From: Clostridia bacterium
GTDB taxonomy: Bacteria; Bacillota; Clostridia; Christensenellales; Aristaeellaceae
Length of the DNA stretch: 59,540 bases
Reading direction: 5' to 3'
Assembly: GCA_900769875.1 (NCBI GenBank)
Contig: CAAGII010000114.1
Span: 1 to 59,540 of the forward strand
The position numbers were made by a program, and so were the translations under genes. Shown here piece by piece: positions 7,261 to 17,212 of this stretch (its first letter is position 1; each line of letters opens with the position of its first letter). The notes beneath the pieces were generated by a model that worked only from the letters and a program-made list of their open reading frames with translations, had not been told where the DNA came from and did no database searches.

Positions 7261-8877
7261 ATGAACGCAGGAATGCCAAACGTATATGAGCTTTTGAGCA
7301 GTCAGGGCTTTTCGATGCGCGGAGTGCTTGCCGCCCTGCATGGCGCGCGGGTGGTGGAGCTGCAGGAGCGCTTGACGCCCACCCAGCCGCTCAGACCCCT
7401 CACGCTTCAGGATGAGGAGGGGAGACGCATCTATGAGCGCTCGCTGCGCTTTGTCATGCTGCTCGCGGTGCGCCGTCTCCTGCCGGGGCAGCAGGTGCGC
7501 ATTGAGTATTCCATCGGGCACGGCGTGTTCGTGCGCCTGCCGGGCGCGCAGGTGGACGACGCGCTGATGACCCGCCTGACGGAGGAAATGAACGCCATCA
7601 CCGCCGCCGATCAGCCCTTTGTGCGCGAGGTATGGTCCGCCAGGCGCTGCATGGAGTATTTCGCCGGCGAGGGTCAGCAGGACAAGCTTGACCTGCTCAG
7701 CCGCAGCACGGCGGAAAGCATGCCCATCTACGGCTGTGGCGGCATGTGGGAGTATTTTTACGGCGCGATGACGCCCTCCACGGGCTATGTGCGTGTGTTC
7801 GGCCTGACCAGACGGCATGACGGCTTTGTGCTGCGCCTGCCCACGGCGGATTCGCCGGATATGCCTGCGCCCTATGTGGATGTTCCCAAGCATTTGCGCA
7901 TCTTCCAGCAGTCGGCGGACTGGTGCGAGATTCTGGGCGTGACCAATGCGTCCGATCTTGCGGCGCTGACGGAGCAGAAGCGGCTGCGCTTCTTCATCCG
8001 CGTCAACGAGGCGCTGCACGAGCAGGCCATCGGCGCCATCGCACGCGACATTGTGTCGCAGGGCAGGCGCATTGTGCTGGTGGCCGGCCCCTCCTCCAGC
8101 GGCAAAACAACCTTTGCGGGCCGCCTTGCCGTGCAGCTGCAGGTTCTGGGCAGGCGCGCGTACCGCCTGAGTCTGGACGACTACTACCTGAACCGCTGCG
8201 ACATCCCGCGCGAGGCGGACGGCTCGGTGGATCTGGAGGCCATCACCACCCTTGACCTGCCCCTTCTGCGCGAGCATATGCGCGGCCTGCTCCGGGGCGA
8301 CACGGTGGAGACCCCGCGCTTCAGCTTCCGAAGCGGGAAGCGGGAGCCTGTGGGCGTTCCGCTGACGCTGGGCAGGGATGAACTGGTGATTATCGAGGGC
8401 ATCCACGGGCTGAACCCCCAGCTCAGCGAGGGATTGCCGCACGCTGCGCTGCACCGCGTGTACGTCAGCGCGCTGACCTGCATCAATCTGGACGATCACA
8501 ACCGCATCCGCACCACCGACGTGCGTCTGTTGCGCCGCATGGTACGCGATCAGGCGTTCCGCGGCACGCCGCCTGAGGAAACGCTGGCGATGTGGCCCAG
8601 CGTCCGCCGGGGCGAGGAGAAGTGGATTCTGCCCTATCAGGAGCAGGCGGACAGCATGTTCAATACCGCGCTGCATTACGAGCTGCCCGTGCTCAAGCAC
8701 TTCGCGTATCCGTGCCTTTTGTCTGTGCCGGATACCACGCCGGGCTATCCGCTGGTCAGCAGGCTGCTCAAGACGCTGCGCTGCTTCCCGGACATCGACG
8801 AGCGCGTGCTGGATGAGGTGCCGCCCCTGTCGCTGCTCAGGGAGTTTATCGGCGGCTGCACCATGGATGAGAATTGA
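7261..8877 (+). CDS. Nucleoside (uridine-type) kinase with ThrRS-like N-terminal domain
   Basis: The 538-residue protein combines an N-terminal region that resembles the second additional domain of threonyl-tRNA synthetase (about residues 60-170, with SIGHGVFVRL) and a C-terminal P-loop kinase of the phosphoribulokinase/uridine kinase family (Walker A GPSSSGKTTF at about residue 276; later LSLDDYYLNR and VIIEGIHGLNP). This fusion is well known in Clostridia and Thermotoga as a nucleoside kinase; its in vivo substrate is not settled by sequence. A canonical udk also occurs at 24129-24755, so the two are likely not redundant. ATG 7261 has AGGAGG 5 nt ahead. An upstream in-frame ATG at 7156 lies within the terminator and is rejected. 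Confidence 0.82.
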   Translation: MNAGMPNVYELLSSQGFSMRGVLAALHGARVVELQERLTPTQPLRPLTLQDEEGRRIYERSLRFVMLLAVRRLLPGQQVRIEYSIGHGVFVRLPGAQVDDALMTRLTEEMNAITAADQPFVREVWSARRCMEYFAGEGQQDKLDLLSRSTAESMPIYGCGGMWEYFYGAMTPSTGYVRVFGLTRRHDGFVLRLPTADSPDMPAPYVDVPKHLRIFQQSADWCEILGVTNASDLAALTEQKRLRFFIRVNEALHEQAIGAIARDIVSQGRRIVLVAGPSSSGKTTFAGRLAVQLQVLGRRAYRLSLDDYYLNRCDIPREADGSVDLEAITTLDLPLLREHMRGLLRGDTVETPRFSFRSGKREPVGVPLTLGRDELVIIEGIHGLNPQLSEGLPHAALHRVYVSALTCINLDDHNRIRTTDVRLLRRMVRDQAFRGTPPEETLAMWPSVRRGEEKWILPYQEQADSMFNTALHYELPVLKHFAYPCLLSVPDTTPGYPLVSRLLKTLRCFPDIDERVLDEVPPLSLLREFIGGCTMDEN

Positions 8878-8905
8878 CGTTTGTCCACCGCGCGCTGTTT
8901 GTGGG

Positions 8906-8934
8906 TTTACAGCTGCCCGGCGTCATGCTATCAT
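8906..8934 (+). promoter_or_regulatory. Promoter of the GT4 glycosyltransferase
   Basis: TTTACA (8906-8911) and TATCAT (8929-8934) are separated by 17 bp. The predicted transcript start near 8941 rules out the GTG at 8940 as initiator and supports the GTG at 8958. Confidence 0.75.
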
Positions 8935-8957
8935 GATGCGTGAGGGAGGAAATCGCT

Positions 8958-10103
8958 GTGTTCATTGGAGAATTTGTTGATACCTATCCTCCGTGTGTGG
9001 ACGGGGTAGGTCGCGTGGTGCTCAGCTACTGTCAGACCCTGCAGAAGCTGGGACACACGGCGTATTACATTGCGCCCGCCTCGCCCAACGTGAACGAGGA
9101 TTATGGCGTACCGCTCCTGCTCACCATGAGCATGCCCGCGCCGGGCGAGCTCTTCCGGGTGGGTCTGCCGATGCTGGACGCGAAATACCGCCTGACGGTG
9201 GACAGGCTGCCGTTTGAGATTGTGCACGCGCACAGCCCCTTTCTTGCGGGGATGGAGGCCAAACGCGTGGCGCGCAAGCATGATATTCCGCTGGTGTCCA
9301 CCTTTCATTCCAAGTATTATGACGACGCGCTGGCCAAAACGCATTCGCCCCGCCTTGCGCGCGAGGTGGTGCAGCGCATTGTGAACCTCTACGACTGCTG
9401 CGATGGCGTGTGGACAGTGAACCACGCGACCGCCGAGGTGCTGCATGGGTACGGCTACAAGGGCGAAATCCTGGTGATGGAGAACGGTACGGATCTGGAA
9501 GCGGTGGATCCCGCCGCGAGACGCGCCATGGAGGAACGCCTTCATCTGCAGCCGGGCGTGCCGACGCTGATTTTTGTGGGGCAGCACAATTACAAAAAGA
9601 ACCTGCACGGTGTGCTGGGCGCCGCCGCCCGGCTCAAGAAGCAGGGAATCCCCTTCCAGCTGCTGATGGTGGGCGACGGCCCGGATTATGACGCGATCGT
9701 CCGCGAGGCGGAAACGCTTGGCATCCGGGCGGAGTGCCATTTCCTCGGCTTCATCAGCGACCGCGCGTCCCTGATGGCGCTCTACAGCATGGCGGATCTG
9801 TTTGTGTTCCCTTCGCTCTACGACAACGCGCCCATGACGCTGCGCGAGGCCGCCGCGATGGGCACGCCGGGCCTGCTGGTTGCGGGCAGCTGCGCGGCCG
9901 AGGGCGTGGAGGACGGAGTGAACGGCTATATCAGCCCGGATGAAAGCGCCGAAAGCATTGCGGCCACCATACTCCGCGCGCTTCCCACTACCGCCGCGGT
10001 GGGGGAGCGGGCAAGAGCCACCATTCCGGTCAGCTGGGAGAGCATCATGCACAGGGTTGTCGCGGAGTATGAACGCCTGATTGGCACAAAGAAACGGGCG
10101 TGA
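8958..10103 (+). CDS. Glycosyltransferase family 4 protein
   Basis: The 381-residue protein begins MFIGEFVDTYPPCVDGVGRV, the usual N-terminus of GT4 enzymes that open over the acceptor site, and has the donor-binding C-terminal half with VGQHNYKKNLHGVLGA, LMVGDGPD and the EX7E-like stretch around FPSLYDNAPMTLREAAAMGT. It probably adds a sugar from a nucleotide or lipid donor to a membrane lipid or glycan at the inner face of the membrane. GTG 8958 has AGGGAGGA 7 nt upstream and gives a family-like start. No glycan cluster surrounds it, so the acceptor is unknown. It converges on luxS across a shared terminator. Confidence 0.88.
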   Translation: MFIGEFVDTYPPCVDGVGRVVLSYCQTLQKLGHTAYYIAPASPNVNEDYGVPLLLTMSMPAPGELFRVGLPMLDAKYRLTVDRLPFEIVHAHSPFLAGMEAKRVARKHDIPLVSTFHSKYYDDALAKTHSPRLAREVVQRIVNLYDCCDGVWTVNHATAEVLHGYGYKGEILVMENGTDLEAVDPAARRAMEERLHLQPGVPTLIFVGQHNYKKNLHGVLGAAARLKKQGIPFQLLMVGDGPDYDAIVREAETLGIRAECHFLGFISDRASLMALYSMADLFVFPSLYDNAPMTLREAAAMGTPGLLVAGSCAAEGVEDGVNGYISPDESAESIAATILRALPTTAAVGERARATIPVSWESIMHRVVAEYERLIGTKKRA

Positions 10104-10135
10104 ACCACGAATCCAATCATCAATCATCCAATGTA

Positions 10136-10189
10136 AATGAAAATGAGCCTTCTGCGCCGCGCAAACGGCATAGAAGGCTCATTTTCATT
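10136..10189. terminator. Bidirectional terminator between the GT4 gene and luxS
   Basis: A perfect 18-bp inverted repeat (10136-10153 with 10172-10189) is A-rich on its left arm and T-rich on its right arm, so it can terminate transcripts from both converging genes. Confidence 0.9.
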
Positions 10190-10197
10190 GCCACGGA

Positions 10198-10665
10198 TCA
10201 GGCCTCCGGATAGGCCATGGTATCCTCGGAGCAGTGCGCAAGCACCCGCGTGTACGCGGCGGCCTCGGCGCGCGCGCCGGGGAGATCATGCTCAAGGCAG
10301 TTGCCGCACTCGATGCGCTTCGCGCCGGGAATCTCGCCCTCAAAGGCGGCGGCGAAGGCGAACGCGTCCCGCACAAGCTTGACCGCGTCCGCGCGCGAAA
10401 CGCTGTCGCGCAGGATCAGATAGAAGCCCGTGCGGCAGCCCATCGGCCCGAAGTAGACCACCTCGTCCGAGCGCTCGGAGGAGCGTACAAAGGTCGCGAT
10501 CAGATGCTCGAGCGTGTGCAGCGCGGGCTGCGCGAGGTAGTCGCCGCTGTTGGGGCGTTTCAGGCGCAGATCGTAGGTGACGCAGTCGCCGTCCACGCGG
10601 CTGAGATACATGCCGGGCGTCAGCACGTCATGGTTGATGGTAAAGGAAGCAATTTTGCGCAGCAT
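10198..10665 (-). CDS. luxS: S-ribosylhomocysteine lyase LuxS (AI-2 synthesis)
   Basis: LuxS cleaves S-ribosylhomocysteine to homocysteine and DPD, the precursor of autoinducer-2, in the activated methyl cycle. The 155-residue product keeps the metal site H50-TLE-H54 and C123 (in ECGNCLEHDL) and the catalytic cysteine C77 (GPMGCRTGFY). It starts 3 nt after the recA stop codon, and its ribosome-binding GAGGTG lies across the recA stop, so translation is probably coupled and transcription shared with recA. No pfs (SAH nucleosidase) gene is nearby. Length and motifs are standard for Firmicutes LuxS. Confidence 0.96.
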   Translation of the reverse strand: MLRKIASFTINHDVLTPGMYLSRVDGDCVTYDLRLKRPNSGDYLAQPALHTLEHLIATFVRSSERSDEVVYFGPMGCRTGFYLILRDSVSRADAVKLVRDAFAFAAAFEGEIPGAKRIECGNCLEHDLPGARAEAAAYTRVLAHCSEDTMAYPEA

Positions 10666-10668
10666 CCG

Positions 10669-11808
<1,140 letters not shown>

Positions 11809-11863
11809 GGGTGACACTTCCTCTCTATGGTTTGGGCGCAAACGCCGCTTTGTTACCTCTGCT

Positions 11864-11892
11864 ATGGTATCACACCGAACATCAGTTTGCAA
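11864..11892 (-). promoter_or_regulatory. recA promoter
   Basis: Read on the minus strand, -35 TTGCAA (11887-11892) and -10 TACCAT (11864-11869) are 17 bp apart. The LexA box occupies the spacer. Confidence 0.8.
11876..11889. promoter_or_regulatory. LexA/SOS box
   Basis: CGAACATCAGTTTG fits the Gram-positive LexA (DinR) operator CGAAC-N4-GTTCG with one mismatch. It lies between the -35 and -10 elements of the recA promoter, where bound repressor would block RNA polymerase. By extension it should also control luxS. Confidence 0.85.
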
Positions 11893-11996
11893 GGGGAACA
11901 CCTGAAATTCTTCTTCGCATTCCGCCATGCGACCGAAACTGCGACGAAGTGAAACAAAATTCTGACGTAATTGTTACAATTATGCGTATTTTCCTG

Positions 11997-12025
11997 TTGA
12001 CACCAGCCGCGGCTTGCCGTACAAT
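11997..12025 (+). promoter_or_regulatory. Promoter of the peptidoglycan-binding protein gene
   Basis: Consensus TTGACA (11997-12002) and TACAAT (12020-12025) are 17 bp apart. This is among the closest matches to the sigma-A consensus in the window and suggests high constitutive expression. The leader to the ATG is about 70 nt. Confidence 0.88.
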
Positions 12026-12103
12026 AGCATTGGATTATGCTCGGCGTGGTGTGCCCATGCTGTTTTGACTTGCGGATTCTATGAAACCATGGAGGTAATG
12101 CTT

Positions 12104-14854
12104 ATGCGGCGTATATCCGTCACGGCAAAGCTGCTCGTTGCGCTCCTTGCGGCCATGCTCATCCTTTTGGCGACCGCGCTTTCGGAGGCATATCCCTGTC
12201 AGATGGTCACGACCTGCGCGGCCAACCTGCGTCAGGCGGCGTCGCCCACCGCAATGGTGAGGCTGCAGGTGCCCGCCGGGGCGACGGGGACCGTAAGCGG
12301 CGAGGTGGGAAGCTACAGCATCGTCATGTATGAGGGGCAGAGCGGCTTCATCCTGACAGGCTATCTTGCCTCTCCGGGCGCCGCTGCGGCAGCCGGCTAT
12401 TCCGCGCCGCAGACGAACAATACCGTCACGGGCTATCCCTACACCACCACCACCAGCGATTCGGTCAACATGCGGCAGAAGCCCAGCAGCTCCGCCAAGC
12501 TTCTGCGCAGGCTGTCCAAGGGCGACACCATCACCGTCACCGGTGTGGAGGGCGATTTTGCATGCGTCACCTACGCGGGGCAGACCGGGTATGTGATGAC
12601 GCAGTTCATCCATATGAAAACCATCGTTTCACCCACGCCCGCGCCCACCGTGCTGGTGATGGACTATGAAACCCTTGTCTCCGCCGAGAACGCCTCCGAG
12701 TACATGGTGCTGCAGCTTGGCTCGCAGGGCGAGGATGTGCGCGCGCTTCAATCCGCGCTGACGGAGCTGGGCTTCTACAAGGGCACGATCACCGGCAGGT
12801 TCGATACCGCCACCCGCGACGCGGTGGTGGCCTTCCAGTCTAAAAACCGCTACCCCGATACCGGCATTGTCGACGCGAATCTGCAGGCGTTCCTCTACAG
12901 CGGCAAGCCCAAGAACAAGCAGGGCGTTGCCACCAAGGTCAAGACGCTCGCGCCGGTGGACGGCGTGATTGCCCGCAAGGGCAGCATGGGCGACCTTGTA
13001 TCCCGCATACAGCAGCAGCTCAAGGATCTGGGCTATTACAAGGGCGCCATCAGCGGCAAGTACGATACCGCCACTTATGACGCGGTGGTGAAGTTCCAAA
13101 AGAAGAACGGCCTCAAGGCCGACGGCACCTCCGGCCCGCAGACGCAGGCGATGCTCTTTGGCGGCACTGCCTACCACGCCGAGGCGGCGACTCCCAGCCC
13201 CACGCCGAAGCCGACCAGAACGCCCAGACCCACCGCCACGCCCAAGCCGACCGCGACCCCCACGCCCCTGCCCCGCATCACCGCGCCCAATGAGGGCGTG
13301 TCACGCGGCAGCACCGGCACGGCGGCGCGTCAGGTGCAGCAGCGCCTGAAGGAGCTGGGCTATCTGAGCGGCGCGGTGGACGGGCAGTTCGGTTCTGCCA
13401 GCGTGAGCGCGCTCACCGCCTTCCAGGCGATGAACGGGCTGACGGCGGACGGCATCGCCGGAAGCGGCACCTACGCGGTGCTGTTCAGCTGGAATGCCAT
13501 CCGTGCCGACGGCAGCCCCGTGCTGACCACCCCCGAGCCCGTTGTCGTCACTCCCGTGCCCACGCAGGCGCCCACGCCTGTGCCCACCGCCACCCCCCTC
13601 ACGCGCGAGAATGTGACCGTGGTCGCGCAGGGCGTGTCTGGCAGCGCGGTGCTGAGCGTGCAGCAGCGGCTGACCGAGCTGCGCTACTACACCTCCTCCA
13701 TGGACGGAGTGTGCCGCGCGGAGGACGCCGCGGCGATCCGCGCCTTCCAGCAGCGCAACGGCCTGACGGCGGACGGCGTGGCGGGTTATGACACGCAGAT
13801 TGTGCTCTTTGCTACAAACGCGATTGCCAACACGCTGGTGACCACCAGCTATCAGACCCTGCGCATGGGCGATACCGGCGCCTCGGTGACAAGGCTCCAG
13901 AACCGCCTGATGGATCTGGGCTACCTCTACGGTACGCCGGACGGCAAGTACGGCAGCGTGACGGCCGAAGCCGTGACCAACTTCCAGCGTGCGAACGGGC
14001 TTGTGCGCGACGGTGTGGCAGGCGTGTCCACGCAGGAGCTGCTGTATTCCTCCGCCGCGATTTCCGCGGCCGTGGCGACGCCCGCGCCGACGGTTTCCAT
14101 GGAGCAGTTGCCCATTGATGTGAAGGAAGGCACCGTGCTCACGCAGGGCAGCAGCGGCGAGGCGGTTCGCCGCATGCAGACGACGCTGATCTCGCTTGGC
14201 TATCTCTCCGGTACGGCGGACGGCAAGTTCGGTCTGAAAACGGCCAATGCGCTGCGAGAATTTCAGCGCGCCAATTTCCTGACCGTGGACGGCAAGGCGG
14301 GCAGCGGCACCATTGCCGCGCTGAACGCCGCCATGGCGACTCCCGTGCCGACTCCGGCTCCCAGCGCGGATGCAAACGTTACGCCCGCGCCGACCAACAC
14401 CGTACAGCCCAATGCCGTGCCCGACGCCAGTCAGGTGATCTATGCCAACTGGTACTCCAAGGTGCGCGCAGTGGTGCGCATCTACCAGTACGCCACTGTG
14501 TACGATTATCAGACCGGCGCGAGCTGGCAGGTGCACATGTTCTCCTTCGGCAACCATGCCGAGGCCGAGCCTGTCACGGCCTACGACACTGCCAAGATGG
14601 AGGCGGACTTTGGCGGCAATACGTGGACGCCCAAGCCCGTGTGGGTGATTCTTGGCAACGGACAGGTGTACATGGCGACCATGCATGATATGCCGCATGA
14701 GGTGCAGCATATCACCGACAACAACTTTGCCGGACATCTGTGCATCCATTTCCCGCGTACCCGCGCGCAGGTTGCGGCCATCGGCCCCTATGCCACCAGC
14801 CATCAGGAGGCGGTGGAGGAGGCCTGGGCGCAGCTGCAGGCGAGCATGAAGTGA
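12104..14854 (+). CDS. Secreted multidomain peptidoglycan-binding protein with putative L,D-transpeptidase-like C-terminus
   Basis: This 916-residue exported protein starts with a signal peptide (residues 1-30). Two SH3b-like domains follow (about 35-90 and 115-175), then six PG_binding_1 repeats of the type 'G..G..V..LQ..L..LGYL.G..DG.FG..T..A...FQ'. Pro/Thr-rich wall-spanning linkers separate some of them (for example near residues 363-392). A C-terminal domain of about 140 residues contains HDMPHEVQH and, at 877-882, GHLCIH. That motif resembles the SHGCIR active site of YkuD L,D-transpeptidases but has Leu in place of Gly. It is probably a cell-wall-anchored enzyme or remodelling factor. 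ATG 12104 has GGAGGT 7 nt ahead; the gene is divergent from recA and has its own terminator. Confidence 0.85.
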   Translation: MRRISVTAKLLVALLAAMLILLATALSEAYPCQMVTTCAANLRQAASPTAMVRLQVPAGATGTVSGEVGSYSIVMYEGQSGFILTGYLASPGAAAAAGYSAPQTNNTVTGYPYTTTTSDSVNMRQKPSSSAKLLRRLSKGDTITVTGVEGDFACVTYAGQTGYVMTQFIHMKTIVSPTPAPTVLVMDYETLVSAENASEYMVLQLGSQGEDVRALQSALTELGFYKGTITGRFDTATRDAVVAFQSKNRYPDTGIVDANLQAFLYSGKPKNKQGVATKVKTLAPVDGVIARKGSMGDLVSRIQQQLKDLGYYKGAISGKYDTATYDAVVKFQKKNGLKADGTSGPQTQAMLFGGTAYHAEAATPSPTPKPTRTPRPTATPKPTATPTPLPRITAPNEGVSRGSTGTAARQVQQRLKELGYLSGAVDGQFGSASVSALTAFQAMNGLTADGIAGSGTYAVLFSWNAIRADGSPVLTTPEPVVVTPVPTQAPTPVPTATPLTRENVTVVAQGVSGSAVLSVQQRLTELRYYTSSMDGVCRAEDAAAIRAFQQRNGLTADGVAGYDTQIVLFATNAIANTLVTTSYQTLRMGDTGASVTRLQNRLMDLGYLYGTPDGKYGSVTAEAVTNFQRANGLVRDGVAGVSTQELLYSSAAISAAVATPAPTVSMEQLPIDVKEGTVLTQGSSGEAVRRMQTTLISLGYLSGTADGKFGLKTANALREFQRANFLTVDGKAGSGTIAALNAAMATPVPTPAPSADANVTPAPTNTVQPNAVPDASQVIYANWYSKVRAVVRIYQYATVYDYQTGASWQVHMFSFGNHAEAEPVTAYDTAKMEADFGGNTWTPKPVWVILGNGQVYMATMHDMPHEVQHITDNNFAGHLCIHFPRTRAQVAAIGPYATSHQEAVEEAWAQLQASMK

Positions 14855-14918
14855 AGATGCTTCAATCAACGGACACAGCTGCTCGCGCCATTTTCGCCTG
14901 AAAACCGAATCATCCATC

Positions 14919-14957
14919 AACCGGCTTGCCCTGAGAAAAATGGGCGAGCCGGTTTTT
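14919..14957 (+). terminator. Rho-independent terminator after the peptidoglycan-binding protein
   Basis: AACCGGCTTGCCC pairs with GGGCGAGCCGGTT (one mismatch) around an A-rich loop, followed by T residues. Confidence 0.88.
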
Positions 14958-15087
14958 GCGCGCGCGTGAGACTGGCAAATTTTTCCGCGCCGGCAGGAAT
15001 GGGACGGGGAATGTCGAATGCTGCATTTGGCTGATTTTGTTCGTGGCGCAGGCACTGCGCATCAACATCATACAAGGAGGAGCCCTT

Positions 15088-16587
15088 ATGGCAATCAGCA
15101 TGCATATTGATGGCGCGCGTCCCGGCGTGACCATCAACAAGAACATCTACGGTCATTTTTCGGAGCATCTGGGCCGCTGCATCTATGGCGGCATTTTTGT
15201 GGGCAAGGACAGCCCCATTCCCAATGTCAACGGCATGCGCACGGATGTGGTGGAGGCGCTTAAAAAGCTGCAGATTCCCACGCTGCGTTGGCCCGGCGGC
15301 TGCTTTGCCGACGAGTATCACTGGCGCGATGGCATCGGCGCGCAGGAAACGCGCAAGCGCATGGTCAACACCAACTGGGGCGGTGTGGTGGAGGACAATT
15401 CCTTTGGCACGCATGAGTTTCTGGAGCTGTGCCGCCAGCTGGGCTGCGATCCTTACATCAACGCGAATGTGGGCAGTGGCACGGTGCGCGAGATGGCCGA
15501 GTGGGTGGAGTACCTCAACAGCGACGGCGATTCGTCCGTGGTCAGGGAGCGCTGGGCAAACGGCCGCAAGGATGCCTGGGGCGTGAAATTCTGGGGCGTT
15601 GGCAACGAAAGCTGGGGCTGCGGCGGCAACATGCGGCCGGAGTTCTATGCGGATCAGTTCCGCCGCTTTGCGACCTACTGCCGCGACTACGGCGAAAACA
15701 GGCTGTACCGCATTGCCTGCGGCCCGAGCGACGCCGATCTGAACTGGACCGAGACGCTGATGAGGCTCGCGGGCAGGCAGATGGACGCGCTGACGCTGCA
15801 CAGCTACACCGTGCCCTCCGGCGATTGGGCGGTGAAAGGCAGCGCCACCGAGTTTGATGAGGAGCGCTACTACAAAACGCTCGCCGGTGCGAACCGCATG
15901 GAGACACTGGTGACCGAGCATGACGCGATCATCTCCCGGGTTGAGCAGGAGCTGGCCCGCCAGGCGCCCGACCACAGGGTGCATCGTGTGGATCTGATTG
16001 TGGACGAGTGGGGCTGCTGGCATGATGTGGAGCCCGGTACGAACCCCGGCTTCCTCTATCAGCAGAACACCATGCGCGACGCGATGGTGGCGGCGCTGAC
16101 GCTGAACATCTTCAACCATCACGCTGATCGCGTGGTGATGGCGAACATTGCGCAGACGGTGAACGTGCTGCAGTCCGTCATCCTGACCGAGGGCGACGAG
16201 ATGCTGCTCACGCCCACCTATCATGTGTTCGACCTGTATCGCCGCCACATGAACGCGCAGCTGCTGGACAGCGCCCTGTTCTGCGACACCATGCCCTGCG
16301 GCGTGAAGCAGATCAGCGCCAGCGCGTCGATGAAGGACGGCGTGGTGACCGTGACTGCCGCCAACCTGCATGCCACACAGGCGGCTGAATTGAACCTGAC
16401 CATCGACGGCGTGGCGTTGGGCGAGGTGTCCGCGCGCATGATTTGCGGCGACCCGCACGACAAAAACACCTTTGAGGAGAAAAACAAGGTACAGATCCAG
16501 CCCCTGACCGCGATTGAAAAAATCGCCGGCGGCGTGAAGGTGACGCTGCCCGCGTGCTCCGTGGCGGAGATCGTGATCGGTGGCTGA
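15088..16587 (+). CDS. Alpha-L-arabinofuranosidase, GH51
   Basis: The 499-residue cytoplasmic enzyme (no signal peptide) matches GH51: GHFSEHLGRCIYGGI near the N-terminus, TLRWPGGCFADEYHW, the acid/base glutamate E174 in GVGNESWGCGG and the nucleophile E307 in VDEWG, followed by a C-terminal beta-sandwich. It hydrolyses terminal alpha-L-arabinofuranosyl residues from arabinoxylan or arabinan oligosaccharides. ATG 15088 has AAGGAGG 7 nt ahead. The small Cys-rich gene overlaps its end region, so they are one transcript. Together with GH43 and two GH31 in the window it points to import and intracellular trimming of hemicellulose oligomers, although no transporter is encoded here. Confidence 0.94.
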   Translation: MAISMHIDGARPGVTINKNIYGHFSEHLGRCIYGGIFVGKDSPIPNVNGMRTDVVEALKKLQIPTLRWPGGCFADEYHWRDGIGAQETRKRMVNTNWGGVVEDNSFGTHEFLELCRQLGCDPYINANVGSGTVREMAEWVEYLNSDGDSSVVRERWANGRKDAWGVKFWGVGNESWGCGGNMRPEFYADQFRRFATYCRDYGENRLYRIACGPSDADLNWTETLMRLAGRQMDALTLHSYTVPSGDWAVKGSATEFDEERYYKTLAGANRMETLVTEHDAIISRVEQELARQAPDHRVHRVDLIVDEWGCWHDVEPGTNPGFLYQQNTMRDAMVAALTLNIFNHHADRVVMANIAQTVNVLQSVILTEGDEMLLTPTYHVFDLYRRHMNAQLLDSALFCDTMPCGVKQISASASMKDGVVTVTAANLHATQAAELNLTIDGVALGEVSARMICGDPHDKNTFEEKNKVQIQPLTAIEKIAGGVKVTLPACSVAEIVIGG

Positions 16588-16588
16588 G

Positions 16589-16885
16589 ATGACGGACGCT
16601 TCTGTGCGTCAGCCCTGCCGATGTCTGCTGGCGGATTTCTGGCCGGATATGCACGCATCGGTCAGCGACTACATCGCGCTGCTGCCTGAGGAGCAGCGAA
16701 CCCCGCCCGACGCCTATGAAGCGCGTCTGACCGTCTGCCGCGCGTGTGATGCGCTGCGCGACGGTACCTGCGGCCTGTGCGGCTGCTATGTGGAAGCGCG
16801 GGCTGCCAAGCGGCGCATGAAGTGCCCGCATGTCCCGCCGCTGTGGGATGCTTTGCGGCAGGGCGGGGATGAAGGGTCGCGATAG
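16589..16885 (+). CDS. Small Cys-rich protein, putative zinc-binding (DUF6171-like)
   Basis: This 98-residue protein has a pattern CRACDALRDGTCGLCGCYV at about residues 49-67 followed by RAAKRRMKCPHVPPLW. Spaced CxxC pairs and a late CP look like a zinc ribbon. Similar short proteins in Clostridia are filed, as far as I recall, under DUF6171; the function is unknown. ATG 16589 starts 1 nt after the GH51 stop codon, indicating translational coupling. The N-terminal half is not conserved-looking. Whether it has any link to arabinose metabolism cannot be judged. Confidence 0.65.
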   Translation: MTDASVRQPCRCLLADFWPDMHASVSDYIALLPEEQRTPPDAYEARLTVCRACDALRDGTCGLCGCYVEARAAKRRMKCPHVPPLWDALRQGGDEGSR

Positions 16886-16993
16886 CAAACGGCGCAGGCT
16901 GGGTGGCTTATGGTACACCCTGCTGCGCATCCATATCGGTTCAGCAAGCAGCCGGGCTACCTGAAGCAGTGCTTTGGGAAAGGAGAAATTGCG

Positions 16994-17212
16994 ATGACTG
17001 AGCATCCCATTTGCAGAACCTGCGGTGCTGAGATGACGGAATTTGATGGCTGGGCGTGGTATACCTGCCCTGTGTGCGCCAATCGGGTCAGGATCATCGA
17101 TGGTATCGTCACATGGGAGAGTGAGATCTTTGGACGAGGATCCGCCAAGGCACATCACTCTGACTTTGAGCTGGCTGATTTCTGCCGGGGCGGCGGCTTG
17201 ACAGAGGATTGA
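16994..17212 (+). CDS. Small zinc-ribbon protein of unknown function
   Basis: The 72-residue product contains CRTCGAEMTEFDGWAWYTCP with a second pair CPVC, giving CxxC...CxxC about 17 residues apart, a rubredoxin- or zinc-ribbon-like knuckle. The rest is short and polar. ATG 16994 has AAAGGAG 8 nt ahead, and the next gene on this strand is 22 kb away. It lies 108 nt after the previous small Cys protein and before a strong terminator, so it is probably the last cistron of the GH51 transcript. I do not recognise a family with confidence. Confidence 0.6.
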   Translation: MTEHPICRTCGAEMTEFDGWAWYTCPVCANRVRIIDGIVTWESEIFGRGSAKAHHSDFELADFCRGGGLTED

